Of a stretch of DNA of 64,000 bases, positions 43,657 through 52,409 are shown piece by piece; position 1 is the first letter of the stretch, and each line of letters opens with the position of its first letter. Both the position numbers and the translations under genes were made by a program. Under the pieces are notes generated by a model. It was given only the letters and a program-made list of their open reading frames with translations. It made no database searches and had not been told where the DNA came from. Source of the DNA: Paraburkholderia sp. C35. GTDB lineage: Bacteria; Pseudomonadota; Gammaproteobacteria; Burkholderiales; Burkholderiaceae. Location: NCBI RefSeq assembly GCF_003121405.1, contig NZ_QBUY01000036.1, positions 1-64,000 on the forward strand, written 5' to 3'.

Positions 43657-43662
43657 TACAAT
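43657..43662 (+). promoter_or_regulatory. candidate -10 element of metH
   Basis: TACAAT in GCTACAATATTG, 52 bp upstream of the metH ATG. No clear -35. Confidence 0.3.
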
Positions 43663-43713
43663 ATTGAGTTTCCTGAAAAAAGCCGGCCCGTCCGGCACGA
43701 GCCAGATCAGACC

Positions 43714-44790
43714 ATGAACCAGCCCGATCAGACCAACAATCAGTCCGCCCCGACAGCCGCCCGCGCCTATACGCGCGGCACGGCCCTGCCCGCGTTGCTC
43801 GAATCGCGCATCCTGATCCTGGACGGCGCGATGGGCACGATGATCCAGCGCTACAAGCTCGACGAAGCCGCCTATCGTGGCGAACGCTTCAAGGACTATG
43901 CGCGCGACATCAAGGGCAACAACGAACTACTGTCGATCACGCAGCCGCAGATCATCGCCGAGATCCACGAGCAGTATCTGGCGGCGGGCGCGGACATCAT
44001 CGAAACGAACACGTTCGGCGCGACGACCGTCGCGCAGGCCGACTACGGCATGGAAGATCTCGCCGTCGAGATGAATCTCGAATCGGCGAAACTCGCGCGC
44101 GCTGCATGCGACAAGTATTCGACGCCCGACAAGCCGCGCTTCGTCGCGGGCGCAATCGGACCGACGCCGAAAACGGCGAGCATTTCACCCGATGTGAATG
44201 ATCCCGGCGCGCGCAACGTCACGTTCGACGAGCTGCGCACCGCGTACTACGAGCAGGCGAAGGCGCTGATGGAAGGCGGCGCGGATCTGTTCCTCGTCGA
44301 AACGATCTTCGACACGCTGAACGCAAAGGCCGCGCTGTTCGCACTCGACGAACTGTTCGAAGACACGGGCGAACGTCTGCCCATCATGATCTCGGGCACG
44401 GTCACCGATGCATCGGGCCGCATTCTGTCGGGTCAGACGGTCGAGGCTTTCTGGAATTCGCTGCGTCACGCCAAGCCGCTCACGTTCGGCCTGAACTGCG
44501 CATTGGGTGCAGCGCTGATGCGCCCGTACATCGCCGAACTGGCGAAGCTGTGCGATACGTATGTGTCGTGCTATCCGAACGCGGGTCTGCCGAATCCGAT
44601 GAGCGATACGGGCTTCGACGAACTGCCTGCGGATACCTCCGGCCTGCTCAAGGAATTCGCACAAGCGGGTCTCGTGAATATCGCGGGCGGCTGCTGCGGC
44701 ACGACGCCGGACCATATCGCCGCGATTGCAAAGGCGCTGAACGACGTGAAGCCGCGCAAGTGGCCGAGCCAGTATCGCGACGCAGCCTGA
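43714..44790 (+). CDS. metH: methionine synthase, homocysteine-binding half
   Basis: The N-terminal module of cobalamin-dependent methionine synthase as a separate 358-residue polypeptide. It shows ILDGAMGTMIQRY, the zinc-ligand cysteine in FGLNCALGA and the two-cysteine motif NIAGGCCGTTPDHI. It activates homocysteine and presents it to the cobalamin module encoded 52 bp downstream. ATG at 43714 gives MNQPDQTNNQ; an upstream frame adds unrelated residues. Confidence 0.93.
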   Translation: MNQPDQTNNQSAPTAARAYTRGTALPALLESRILILDGAMGTMIQRYKLDEAAYRGERFKDYARDIKGNNELLSITQPQIIAEIHEQYLAAGADIIETNTFGATTVAQADYGMEDLAVEMNLESAKLARAACDKYSTPDKPRFVAGAIGPTPKTASISPDVNDPGARNVTFDELRTAYYEQAKALMEGGADLFLVETIFDTLNAKAALFALDELFEDTGERLPIMISGTVTDASGRILSGQTVEAFWNSLRHAKPLTFGLNCALGAALMRPYIAELAKLCDTYVSCYPNAGLPNPMSDTGFDELPADTSGLLKEFAQAGLVNIAGGCCGTTPDHIAAIAKALNDVKPRKWPSQYRDAA

Positions 44791-44842
44791 AGCATTCGAA
44801 GCACGCAAACATCGACGCATTGACGAAACACGCACACCAACC

Positions 44843-47560
44843 ATGACCGATCACACGATGCGCCTTTCCGGCCTCGAGCCGTTCAACGTCACTTCGGGGA
44901 CGCTCTTCATCAACGTTGGCGAACGCACCAACGTGACGGGTTCGAAGGCTTTCGCGCGAATGATCCTGAACGGCCAGTTCGACGAAGCACTGGCCGTTGC
45001 GCGCCAGCAGGTCGAAAACGGCGCGCAGGTCATCGACGTCAACATGGACGAAGCGATGCTCGATTCGAAAGCGGCAATGGTCCGCTTCATGAATCTGATC
45101 GCATCGGAACCGGACATCGCGCGCGTGCCGATCATGATCGACTCGTCGAAGTGGGACGTGATCGAAGCCGGCCTCAAGTGCGTGCAAGGCAAGGCGATCG
45201 TCAATTCGATCTCGCTGAAGGAAGGCAAGGAACAGTTCGTTCATCACGCGAAACTGATTCGCCGCTATGGCGCGGCCGCCGTCGTGATGGCGTTCGACGA
45301 ACAAGGCCAGGCCGACACCTTCAAGCGCAAGACGGAAATCTGCAAGCGTTCGTACGATGTGCTCGTCAATGAAGTCGGTTTCGAGCCCGAAGACATCATC
45401 TTCGATCCGAACATCTTTGCGATTGCGACGGGTATCGAAGAGCACAACAACTATGCCGTCGACTTCATCGAAGCGACGCGCTGGATCAAGCAGCATCTGC
45501 CGTATGCAAAGGTGAGCGGCGGCGTGTCGAACGTGTCGTTCTCGTTCCGCGGCAATGACCCGGTGCGCGAGGCGATCCACACCGTGTTCCTGTATCACGC
45601 GATTCAGGCGGGCATGGACATGGGCATCGTCAACGCGGGCCAGCTCGGCGTATACGCTGATCTCGATGCGGAACTGCGCGATCGCGTGGAAGACGTCGTG
45701 CTGAACCGCCGTGAAGACGGCACCGACCGTCTGCTCGAAATCGCCGACAAGTTCAAGACGGGCGCCGCGAAGAAAGAAGAGAACCTCGAGTGGCGCAACC
45801 AGCCCGTCGAGAAACGTCTCGCACATGCGCTCGTGCACGGCATCACGAACTTCATCGTCGACGATACGGAAGAAGCGCGCGCGAAGATCATGGGTGACGG
45901 CGGCCGGCCGATCAATGTGATCGAAGGCCCGCTGATGGACGGCATGAACATCGTCGGCGACCTGTTCGGTCAGGGCAAGATGTTCCTGCCGCAAGTCGTG
46001 AAGTCGGCGCGCGTGATGAAGCAGGCGGTCGCGCATCTGATCCCGTTCATCGAAGAAGAAAAGCGTCTGCTCGCCGAAGCGGGCGGCGACGTGCGCGCGA
46101 AAGGCAAGATCGTCATCGCGACCGTGAAGGGCGACGTGCACGATATCGGCAAGAACATCGTGTCGGTGGTGCTTCAGTGCAATAACTTCGAAGTGGTCAA
46201 CATGGGCGTGATGGTCCCGTGCAACGAGATTCTCGCGAAGGCGAAAGTCGAAGGCGCGGACATCATCGGGCTGTCGGGTCTGATTACGCCGTCGCTCGAA
46301 GAAATGGCTTATGTCGCGTCGGAAATGCAGCGCGACGATTACTTCCGCGTGAAGAAGATTCCGCTGCTGATCGGCGGCGCGACGACTTCGCGCGTGCACA
46401 CCGCTGTGAAGATCGCGCCGCATTACGAAGGCCCCGTCGTGTACGTGCCGGACGCGTCGCGTTCGGTGTCCGTGGCATCGAACCTGTTGTCGGACGAAGG
46501 CGCAGCGAAGTATCTCGACGAACTGAAGTCGGACTACGATCGCATCCGCGACCAGCACGCCAACAAGAAAGCGCAGCCGCTCGTCACGATCGCCGAAGCA
46601 CGCGCGAACAAGACGAAGATCGACTGGAGCGGGTATCAGCCGGTCAAGCCGAAGTTCATCGGCCGCCGCGTGTTCAAGAACTACGATCTGAACGAACTCG
46701 CGAACTACATCGACTGGGCTCCGTTCTTCCAGACGTGGGAGCTGGCCGGCCCGTATCCGGCCATCCTGAACGATGAGATCGTCGGCGAATCGGCACGGCG
46801 TGTGTTCTCGGACGGCAAGTCGATGCTCGCGCGCCTGATTCAAGGCCGCTGGCTGACGGCGAACGGCGTGATCGCGCTGTTGCCCGCCAACACCGTCAAC
46901 GACGACGACATCGAAATCTACACGGACGATACGCGCAGCGAAGTCGCAATGACGTGGCGCAACGTGCGCCAGCAAAGCGTGCGTCCCGTGGTGGACGGCG
47001 TGATGCGTCCGAACCGGTCGCTGGCCGACTTCATTGCGCCGAAGGATTCGGGCGTGGCCGACTACATCGGCATGTTCGCGGTGACAGCGGGCCTCGGCGT
47101 CGACGTGAAGGAAAAGCAGTTCGAAAAGGATCACGACGATTACAGCGCGATCATGCTGAAGGCACTCGCCGACCGTTTCGCGGAAGCGTTCGCCGAAGCG
47201 ATGCACGCTCGTGTGCGCCGCGATCTGTGGGGCTACGCTGCGGACGAAAGCCTGTCGAACGACGATCTGATCGGTGAGAAGTATCGCGGCATCCGTCCGG
47301 CGCCCGGCTATCCGGCGTGCCCGGATCACCTCGTCAAGCGCGACATGTTCGACGTGCTGCAGGCGAACGAAATCGGCATGAGCGTCACCGAATCCCTCGC
47401 GATGCTGCCTGCGGCAAGCGTGTCGGGCTTCTATCTCGCGCATCCCGACAGCACGTATTTCTCGGTCGGCAAGATCGGCCAGGATCAGCTGGAAGATTAC
47501 GCACAGCGCATGTCGCTGTCGAAGGCGGATGCGGAACGCGCACTGGCGCCGCTGCTGTAA
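44843..47560 (+). CDS. metH: methionine synthase, folate, cobalamin and activation modules
   Basis: The rest of MetH as a 905-residue polypeptide. It starts with the methyl-tetrahydrofolate domain (FINVGERTNVTGSKAF, then SGGVSNVSFSFRGN), continues with the helical cap and cobalamin domain bearing the cofactor ligand His433 in GDVHDIGKNI, then IGLSGLITPSLEEM and GGATTSRVHTAVKI, and ends with the SAM-binding reactivation domain (RGIRPAPGYPACPDH). Together the two genes make a full MetH. The 52-bp gap suggests co-transcription. Confidence 0.96.
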   Translation: MTDHTMRLSGLEPFNVTSGTLFINVGERTNVTGSKAFARMILNGQFDEALAVARQQVENGAQVIDVNMDEAMLDSKAAMVRFMNLIASEPDIARVPIMIDSSKWDVIEAGLKCVQGKAIVNSISLKEGKEQFVHHAKLIRRYGAAAVVMAFDEQGQADTFKRKTEICKRSYDVLVNEVGFEPEDIIFDPNIFAIATGIEEHNNYAVDFIEATRWIKQHLPYAKVSGGVSNVSFSFRGNDPVREAIHTVFLYHAIQAGMDMGIVNAGQLGVYADLDAELRDRVEDVVLNRREDGTDRLLEIADKFKTGAAKKEENLEWRNQPVEKRLAHALVHGITNFIVDDTEEARAKIMGDGGRPINVIEGPLMDGMNIVGDLFGQGKMFLPQVVKSARVMKQAVAHLIPFIEEEKRLLAEAGGDVRAKGKIVIATVKGDVHDIGKNIVSVVLQCNNFEVVNMGVMVPCNEILAKAKVEGADIIGLSGLITPSLEEMAYVASEMQRDDYFRVKKIPLLIGGATTSRVHTAVKIAPHYEGPVVYVPDASRSVSVASNLLSDEGAAKYLDELKSDYDRIRDQHANKKAQPLVTIAEARANKTKIDWSGYQPVKPKFIGRRVFKNYDLNELANYIDWAPFFQTWELAGPYPAILNDEIVGESARRVFSDGKSMLARLIQGRWLTANGVIALLPANTVNDDDIEIYTDDTRSEVAMTWRNVRQQSVRPVVDGVMRPNRSLADFIAPKDSGVADYIGMFAVTAGLGVDVKEKQFEKDHDDYSAIMLKALADRFAEAFAEAMHARVRRDLWGYAADESLSNDDLIGEKYRGIRPAPGYPACPDHLVKRDMFDVLQANEIGMSVTESLAMLPAASVSGFYLAHPDSTYFSVGKIGQDQLEDYAQRMSLSKADAERALAPLL

Positions 47561-47608
47561 ATCGCAACGGGCGGGCGGAAGGCAGGACTATATCGGCAGC
47601 CGTAGGCT

Positions 47609-47643
47609 GAATATTTTCAGTTGAAAGCACAGCGAATATTTTC
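47609..47643. repeat. short direct repeat GAATATTTTC
   Basis: GAATATTTTC occurs at 47609-47618 and 47634-47643, 25 bp apart, in an AT-rich stretch between metH and the small secreted protein gene. It may be part of a promoter or regulator site. Confidence 0.4.
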
Positions 47644-47746
47644 GGCTTTGTAGACTGAATAGGCTTTACCTGCCGACCTGCCAGACGCGACCAGAAAAAA
47701 AGCGCGTCGGCTCAACGACTTGCAACCGTCAACGGAGAAAAATCGT

Positions 47747-47953
47747 ATGAAGAAGCTGACGCTGATGTTGACCGCGTTATCGATTGCCGCCATTGCGCCG
47801 CTCGCGCAAGCCCAGCCCGCCGCACCGGGCGGATCGAGCGCGGTGAGCTCGTACTCGCCGCCCACCGAGAAGCACGTGAAGAAGCCGAAAAAGAAGAAGG
47901 TCAAGAAAGGCGCGTCCGCTCCCGCGGCTGCCACGGAAGGTGCGAGCCAGTAA
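47747..47953 (+). CDS. small secreted basic protein, hypothetical
   Basis: A 68-residue protein. It has a clear signal peptide (MKKLTLMLTALSIAAIAPLAQA, cleavage at about 22) and a mature part of about 46 residues that is Ser/Pro-rich then Lys-rich (HVKKPKKKKVKKG) and ends in Ala/Ser. CGGAGAAAA precedes the ATG, and a strong terminator follows, so it is a real monocistronic gene. No family or function is recognised. Confidence 0.75.
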   Translation: MKKLTLMLTALSIAAIAPLAQAQPAAPGGSSAVSSYSPPTEKHVKKPKKKKVKKGASAPAAATEGASQ

Positions 47954-47976
47954 AGGCTTGCGGCGCTTCGAATGAA

Positions 47977-48004
47977 AAAAAGCCCGTCGAAAGACGGGCT
48001 TTTT
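47977..48004 (+). terminator. terminator of the small secreted protein gene
   Basis: AAAAAGCCCGTC and GACGGGCTTTTT pair around GAAA (stem 47977-47988 with 47993-48004). The A-rich and T-rich flanks allow action in either direction. Confidence 0.88.
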
Positions 48005-48169
48005 CGTTGCCGGGCGCCATATGCCGTTGCGAGCCGGCTCGCATCCGATCGAACACACCTGGTTCAGTGCATCTGACCCGGCGTCTCGCAAGTCCGCAGA
48101 CGCTGCCGACATCGCATCGGCAACGTACGAACCGGACATCAGCCGTTCAGCCAGCCACGGCAGTTCGCC

Positions 48170-48496
48170 TTAAATCCCCCAGACGATGTCCGTATTCTCT
48201 TTCTGCGCCGCGCGCAGCATGTCGAGAAACGGAAACGCCCGCTGCGCAAGGCCGATGGGAATTTCATGATGCTCGTGGCCTTCTTCGTTTTCATGGAAGT
48301 GGCCTTCATGCTCGGCGCGTTCCTGCTTGTCGGTGACGATGGCCGCTTCGAGCTTGGAGATCGCTACACCCAGCTCGTCGTGATTGATCACGCCGCGTTC
48401 GCCAAGCCGCTTGCCGATGATGCCCAACAGGTACTGGGCGAGATTCTCCAGCATCACCACGTCGGGTGCGGAGCGGCATTTGAAAGTAATCAGCAT
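48170..48496 (-). CDS. DUF1840 family protein
   Basis: A 108-residue cytoplasmic protein of unknown function found in Burkholderiales. It reads MLITFKCRSAPDVVMLENLAQYLLGIIGKRLGERGVI, has a Glu/His-rich segment (EHEGHFHENEEGHEHHE, about 63-79) that could bind metal, and ends ENTDIVWGI. It is divergent from argS. Confidence 0.85.
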   Translation of the reverse strand: MLITFKCRSAPDVVMLENLAQYLLGIIGKRLGERGVINHDELGVAISKLEAAIVTDKQERAEHEGHFHENEEGHEHHEIPIGLAQRAFPFLDMLRAAQKENTDIVWGI

Positions 48497-48915
48497 GATG
48501 ACGGTTCCCTTTTCGTTATGTTGGCTACTCGCGCGGCCGGCCGCATGATGCTCGCGACAACCCGCCGCACGGGTTCCGTTGACGCGCCACCACGCCGTTG
48601 GACGGCGGGCCGGCAGCCACGGCCCTTGCTGGGCATCTCATTGGACATATTAGCACCTGCTAAAATCCGACATTGACGGAAAAAGCGCGCTGCCGTGCGC
48701 CCGCTCACGCTGCGCTGCGTCGCAGACGCGTGATCTGGGCATGTTGCCACGGCGTGCGCCACGCAACGACAGCCGCCCTGCCACGCCGCCGCAGTCTCTG
48801 CGGCAACGCGCAGCTTGGGCGCTCGAGCGCTTTCCGCGCCATCGGCGGCCTTGCATCATGCCGCTCGCGGCGCTGCCCCGCTTCATCGGACTGCCTCACT
48901 GGACTCGCAACAAGC
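48497..48915. other. divergent intergenic region upstream of argS
   Basis: This 419-bp region has no supportable gene. A frame from 48673 continues into argS, but its 81 extra residues are Arg/Ala-rich and unlike any ArgRS N-terminus. TAAAAT at 48661-48666 with TTGGAC at 48641-48646 is a possible argS promoter, though the 14-bp spacing is short. Confidence 0.55.
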
Positions 48916-50700
48916 ATGCTGCCTGCACACAAACTCTCTCTCGAAACCCTGCTGACCGACGTCGTCAAGCAGGTCGCCCAGGCGACTCAAGGTGAATCCG
49001 AAGCCGCGTTCGTCGCGCCCACCATCACGCTCGAGCGACCCAAGGTCGCCGCGCACGGCGATGTCGCCTGCAACGTCGCGATGCAGCTCGCCAAGCCGCT
49101 GCGCGCCAATCCGCGCCAGCTCGCGCAGCAGATCGTCGATGCCATCGGCCAGCACCCGCTCGCACAGGGCCTCGTCGAAAGCGCCGAAGTCGCCGGTCCG
49201 GGCTTCATCAACCTGCGTGTGTCGGCGGCTTCCAAGCAGGCCGTGATCGCCGCCGTGTTCGAACAGCGCGAAATCTTCGGACGCTCGGAGCGCGAAGCCG
49301 GCAAGCGCGTGCTGGTCGAGTTCGTGTCGGCCAACCCGACGGGCCCGCTGCACGTCGGCCATGGACGCCAGGCTGCACTCGGCGATGCCGTGTCGAACGT
49401 GCTCGCGTCGCAAGGCTATGGCGTGCATCGCGAGTTCTACTACAACGACGCCGGCGTGCAGATCGGCAACCTCGCCATCTCGACGCAGGCGCGCGCACGC
49501 GGCCTGAAGCCGGGTGACGCGGGCTGGCCCGAAGCCGCCTACAACGGCGAATACATCGCCGACATCGCGCGCGACTACCTGAACGGCGAAACCGTCTCGG
49601 CCAGCGACGGCGAACCTGTCAAAGGCGCAGGCGACGTAGAAAACCTGGAAGCGATCCGCCGTTTTGCCGTCGCCTATCTGCGTCATGAGCAGGATATGGA
49701 CCTGCAGGCTTTCGGCGTGAAATTCGACCAGTACTACCTCGAATCGTCGCTGTATTCGGAAGGCCGCGTAGAAAAGACGGTGAACGAGCTGATCGCCGCC
49801 GGCAAGACCTACGAGCAGGAAGGCGCGCTGTGGCTGCGCACCACCGACGACGGCGACGACAAGGACCGCGTGATGCGCAAGTCCGACGGCACGTACACGT
49901 ACTTCGTGCCCGACGTCGCGTATCACGAGACCAAGTGGGAGCGCGGCTTCACCAAGGTCATCAACATCCAGGGCTCGGACCACCACGGCACGATCGCGCG
50001 CGTGCGCGCCGGTTTGCAAGGCCTCGGCATCGGCATTCCGAAGGGCTATCCCGACTACGTGCTGCACAAGATGGTCACCGTGATGCGCGACGGCCAGGAA
50101 GTGAAGATCTCCAAGCGCGCGGGTAGCTATGTGACGGTGCGTGATCTGATCGAATGGTCGGGCGGCGCGGTGCCGGGCCAGGAAGCATCGCCGGATCTGC
50201 TCGACGAAGAGACCATTCGCCGTGGCCGCGACGCCGTGCGTTTCTTCCTGATCTCGCGCAAGGCCGATACGGAGTTCGTGTTCGACGTCGATCTCGCGCT
50301 CAAGCAGAACGACGAGAACCCGGTGTACTACGTGCAGTACGCGCACGCGCGCATCTGCTCGGTGATCAACGAGTGGAAGTCGCGCTACGGCGCCGATGAA
50401 GCCGTGCTGCCGTCGGTGAATCTCGCGCCGCTCGACAGCGAACGCGCGATGGCGCTGCTGCAGAAGCTTGCCGAGTATCCCGACATGCTCACGCACGCCG
50501 CGCACGAACTCGCGCCGCACGCGGTCGCGTTCTATCTGCGCGACCTCGCAGGCGAATTTCACTCGTTCTACAATGCCGAACGCGTTCTGGTCGACGACGA
50601 AGCGCCGCGCAATGCACGCATCGCGCTGCTCGCGGCAACGCGCCAGGTGCTGGCCAATGGCCTTGCCATGATCGGCGTGTCGGCACCCGCAAAAATGTAA
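48916..50700 (+). CDS. argS: arginyl-tRNA synthetase
   Basis: Charges tRNA-Arg with arginine. The 594-residue product has the N-terminal Add-1 tRNA-contact domain, the HIGH-type motif HVGHGRQA at residue 146, a degenerate KMSKS loop read as EVKISKRAGSY, and a C-terminal DALR anticodon-binding domain (YLRDLAGEFHSFYN). The ATG at 48916 gives the standard start MLPAHKLSLETLL. Confidence 0.97.
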   Translation: MLPAHKLSLETLLTDVVKQVAQATQGESEAAFVAPTITLERPKVAAHGDVACNVAMQLAKPLRANPRQLAQQIVDAIGQHPLAQGLVESAEVAGPGFINLRVSAASKQAVIAAVFEQREIFGRSEREAGKRVLVEFVSANPTGPLHVGHGRQAALGDAVSNVLASQGYGVHREFYYNDAGVQIGNLAISTQARARGLKPGDAGWPEAAYNGEYIADIARDYLNGETVSASDGEPVKGAGDVENLEAIRRFAVAYLRHEQDMDLQAFGVKFDQYYLESSLYSEGRVEKTVNELIAAGKTYEQEGALWLRTTDDGDDKDRVMRKSDGTYTYFVPDVAYHETKWERGFTKVINIQGSDHHGTIARVRAGLQGLGIGIPKGYPDYVLHKMVTVMRDGQEVKISKRAGSYVTVRDLIEWSGGAVPGQEASPDLLDEETIRRGRDAVRFFLISRKADTEFVFDVDLALKQNDENPVYYVQYAHARICSVINEWKSRYGADEAVLPSVNLAPLDSERAMALLQKLAEYPDMLTHAAHELAPHAVAFYLRDLAGEFHSFYNAERVLVDDEAPRNARIALLAATRQVLANGLAMIGVSAPAKM

Positions 50701-50740
50701 TCTCTGCGCGGTTTAATTGAACTTAATTGGGACGTTACCT

Positions 50741-50771
50741 GAATGACCGTCGCTATAATCGACGGTCATTC
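50741..50771. promoter_or_regulatory. perfect 12-bp inverted repeat with TATAAT in its loop
   Basis: GAATGACCGTCG (50741-50752) and CGACGGTCATTC (50760-50771) pair perfectly around CTATAAT. TATAAT is an ideal -10 hexamer, 42 bp before the SPOR gene start. No -35 has standard spacing (TTGGGA at 50727 is 21 bp away). It may be an operator over a promoter, or a hairpin ending argS transcription, though no T-run follows. Confidence 0.6.
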
Positions 50772-50800
50772 CAGATTTCCTTTTGCAGGTGAATTAGACG

Positions 50801-51601
50801 ATGGCAAAACCACGCCGCACTACAAAGCAGTCGAAACAGACCGGGGGCACATTTCTCGGTATCGTGCTGGGCCTGATCGTCGGCCTGGCCATCGCGGTAG
50901 TGGTGGCGCTGTACATCACGCGCGCACCGACGCCGTTCGTCGCGAAGGTCGCGCCGCCGGCAGCATCCGATAGCGGCGCCAGCCAGCCGCAATACGATCC
51001 GAACCGTCCGCTGCAAGGCAAGAGCCCCGGCCAGCCGGTGCCGCAAGCCGCGCAGCCCGCACCGCCCAACACGGCGCCGGGCCAGACCACGAACCAGACG
51101 CAAACGTCGGGCATGCTCGAAGAGCCGCAGATCGTCGAAGTGCCGCCGTCGAACAACGGCGTCGCGGTCGCGCCGAAGCCCGCGCAGGACAACGGTGCGA
51201 ACAACGGCAACAACGGCACGACCACGGCGATGATCCCGCCGAAGAAAGCGCCGAACCCGACCAGCGCGCCCGCGACGACTGCGAACAACGCGCCGTCGCA
51301 GCCGCCCAAGGCCGGTTCGACGCCGAACGCCAATAACACGCCGCCTTCCGCCAACGACGCGAACACCGGCTATCTGCTGCAGGTCGGCGCGTACAAGACG
51401 TCGGCGGACGCCGAACAGCAGCGCGCGCGCCTCGCCTTCCAGGGTTTCGAATCGAAGGTCACCCAGCGCGATGCGGGCGGTGTGACGTACTATCGCGTGC
51501 GGATCGGCCCGTTCTCGAAGTTCGAAGAGATGAATACGACGCGTCAGCGTCTGTCGGATGCGGGTGTCGATACGGCCGTGATCCGCTTCACGAAGCAGTG
51601 A
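50801..51601 (+). CDS. SPOR-domain membrane protein (FtsN-like)
   Basis: A 266-residue bitopic protein. A basic N-terminus (MAKPRRTTKQSKQTGG) precedes one membrane segment (about 17-40), a long Pro/Asn/Ala/Gln-rich linker (50-185) and a C-terminal SPOR domain (GYLLQVGAYKTSADAEQQRARLAFQGFE... to TAVIRFTKQ) that binds denuded septal glycan. The layout is that of FtsN, a late division protein, though short FtsN motifs were not identified. It is followed by dsbA. Confidence 0.88.
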   Translation: MAKPRRTTKQSKQTGGTFLGIVLGLIVGLAIAVVVALYITRAPTPFVAKVAPPAASDSGASQPQYDPNRPLQGKSPGQPVPQAAQPAPPNTAPGQTTNQTQTSGMLEEPQIVEVPPSNNGVAVAPKPAQDNGANNGNNGTTTAMIPPKKAPNPTSAPATTANNAPSQPPKAGSTPNANNTPPSANDANTGYLLQVGAYKTSADAEQQRARLAFQGFESKVTQRDAGGVTYYRVRIGPFSKFEEMNTTRQRLSDAGVDTAVIRFTKQ

Positions 51602-51626
51602 TTGATATTTCGTAATGCATTGTCAC

Positions 51627-51657
51627 GCGCCGCGGCTGAACCTCTAGCCCGCGGCGC
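51627..51657 (+). terminator. possible terminator hairpin after the SPOR gene
   Basis: GCGCCGCGG (51627-51635) pairs with CCGCGGCGC (51649-51657). There is no T-tract. Confidence 0.35.
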
Positions 51658-51751
51658 AAGTCTCATGTGCGGCAGCCTGCCGTCGAATCCGTAACGGTCG
51701 CGGCGCGCACCAGCTGGCCACCGTTACTTTCCCTGATTGGGTTCACAAGAC

Positions 51752-52390
51752 ATGAAAAAACTGCTGAGCATCCTTTTCCTTTCGATCGGCCTCGTCGCGA
51801 GCGCGGCACAGGCATCGCCTGCCGCGCCTGTCGCCGGCAAGGACTACACCGTGCTGTCCACGCCGCAGCCCGTCGAAGCGCCCGCTGGCAAGATCGAAGT
51901 GATCGAGTTCATGTGGTACGGCTGCCCGCACTGCAACGAGTTCGACCCGTATCTGGAAGCATGGATCAAGAAGCAAGGCCCGGATGTCGTGTTCAAGCGC
52001 GTGCCCGTTGCGTTCCGCGACGACTTCATCCCGCACTCGAAGCTCTATCACGCAGTCGATGCCCTCGGTCTCGCCAATCAGCTCACGCCGGACATCTTCC
52101 ACGAAATCCACGTCAACAAGGACTACCTGCTGACGCCGGAAGCGCAGGCCAAATTCCTCGCCACGAAGGGCGTCGATTCGAAGAAGTTCATGGACGCGTA
52201 CAACTCGTTCTCGACGCAGAGCGCGCTCCAGCGTGACAAGAAGCTGCTCGACGATTTCAAGATCGACGGCGTGCCGACCCTCGCGGTGCAAGGCAAGTAC
52301 GAAACGGGGCCGGCGCAGACCAACAGCCTGCCGGGCACGATCCAGGTACTCGACTACCTGGTTGCGCAGATTCGCGCCAAGAAGATGTAA
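51752..52390 (+). CDS. dsbA: thiol:disulfide interchange protein DsbA
   Basis: The periplasmic oxidase that introduces disulfide bonds. The 212-residue product has a signal peptide (about 1-25, ending AQA), the active site CPHC (Cys58, Cys61) in FMWYGCPHCNEF and the cis-proline loop GVPTLAVQGKY. The ATG at 51752 gives MKKLLSILFLSIG. A short-chain dehydrogenase gene follows 19 bp later. Confidence 0.95.
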   Translation: MKKLLSILFLSIGLVASAAQASPAAPVAGKDYTVLSTPQPVEAPAGKIEVIEFMWYGCPHCNEFDPYLEAWIKKQGPDVVFKRVPVAFRDDFIPHSKLYHAVDALGLANQLTPDIFHEIHVNKDYLLTPEAQAKFLATKGVDSKKFMDAYNSFSTQSALQRDKKLLDDFKIDGVPTLAVQGKYETGPAQTNSLPGTIQVLDYLVAQIRAKKM

Positions 52391-52409
52391 ATCCGCACAC
52401 ACGCGCCGC

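Noticed and set aside
43436..43713. SAH or cobalamin riboswitch ahead of metH
   Set aside because: I looked for the conserved GC-rich core of SAH riboswitches and the cobalamin box and did not find either. A covariance-model search would settle it.
44648..47443. Very long open frame (about 930 codons) antisense to metH
   Set aside because: It mirrors the metH coding sequence; in GC-rich genomes long antisense frames arise from codon bias. Its translation is His/Arg/Asp-rich and matches no family.
48673..48915. In-frame upstream extension of argS
   Set aside because: The extra residues are unlike any ArgRS N-terminus, and the ATG at 48916 gives the family start.
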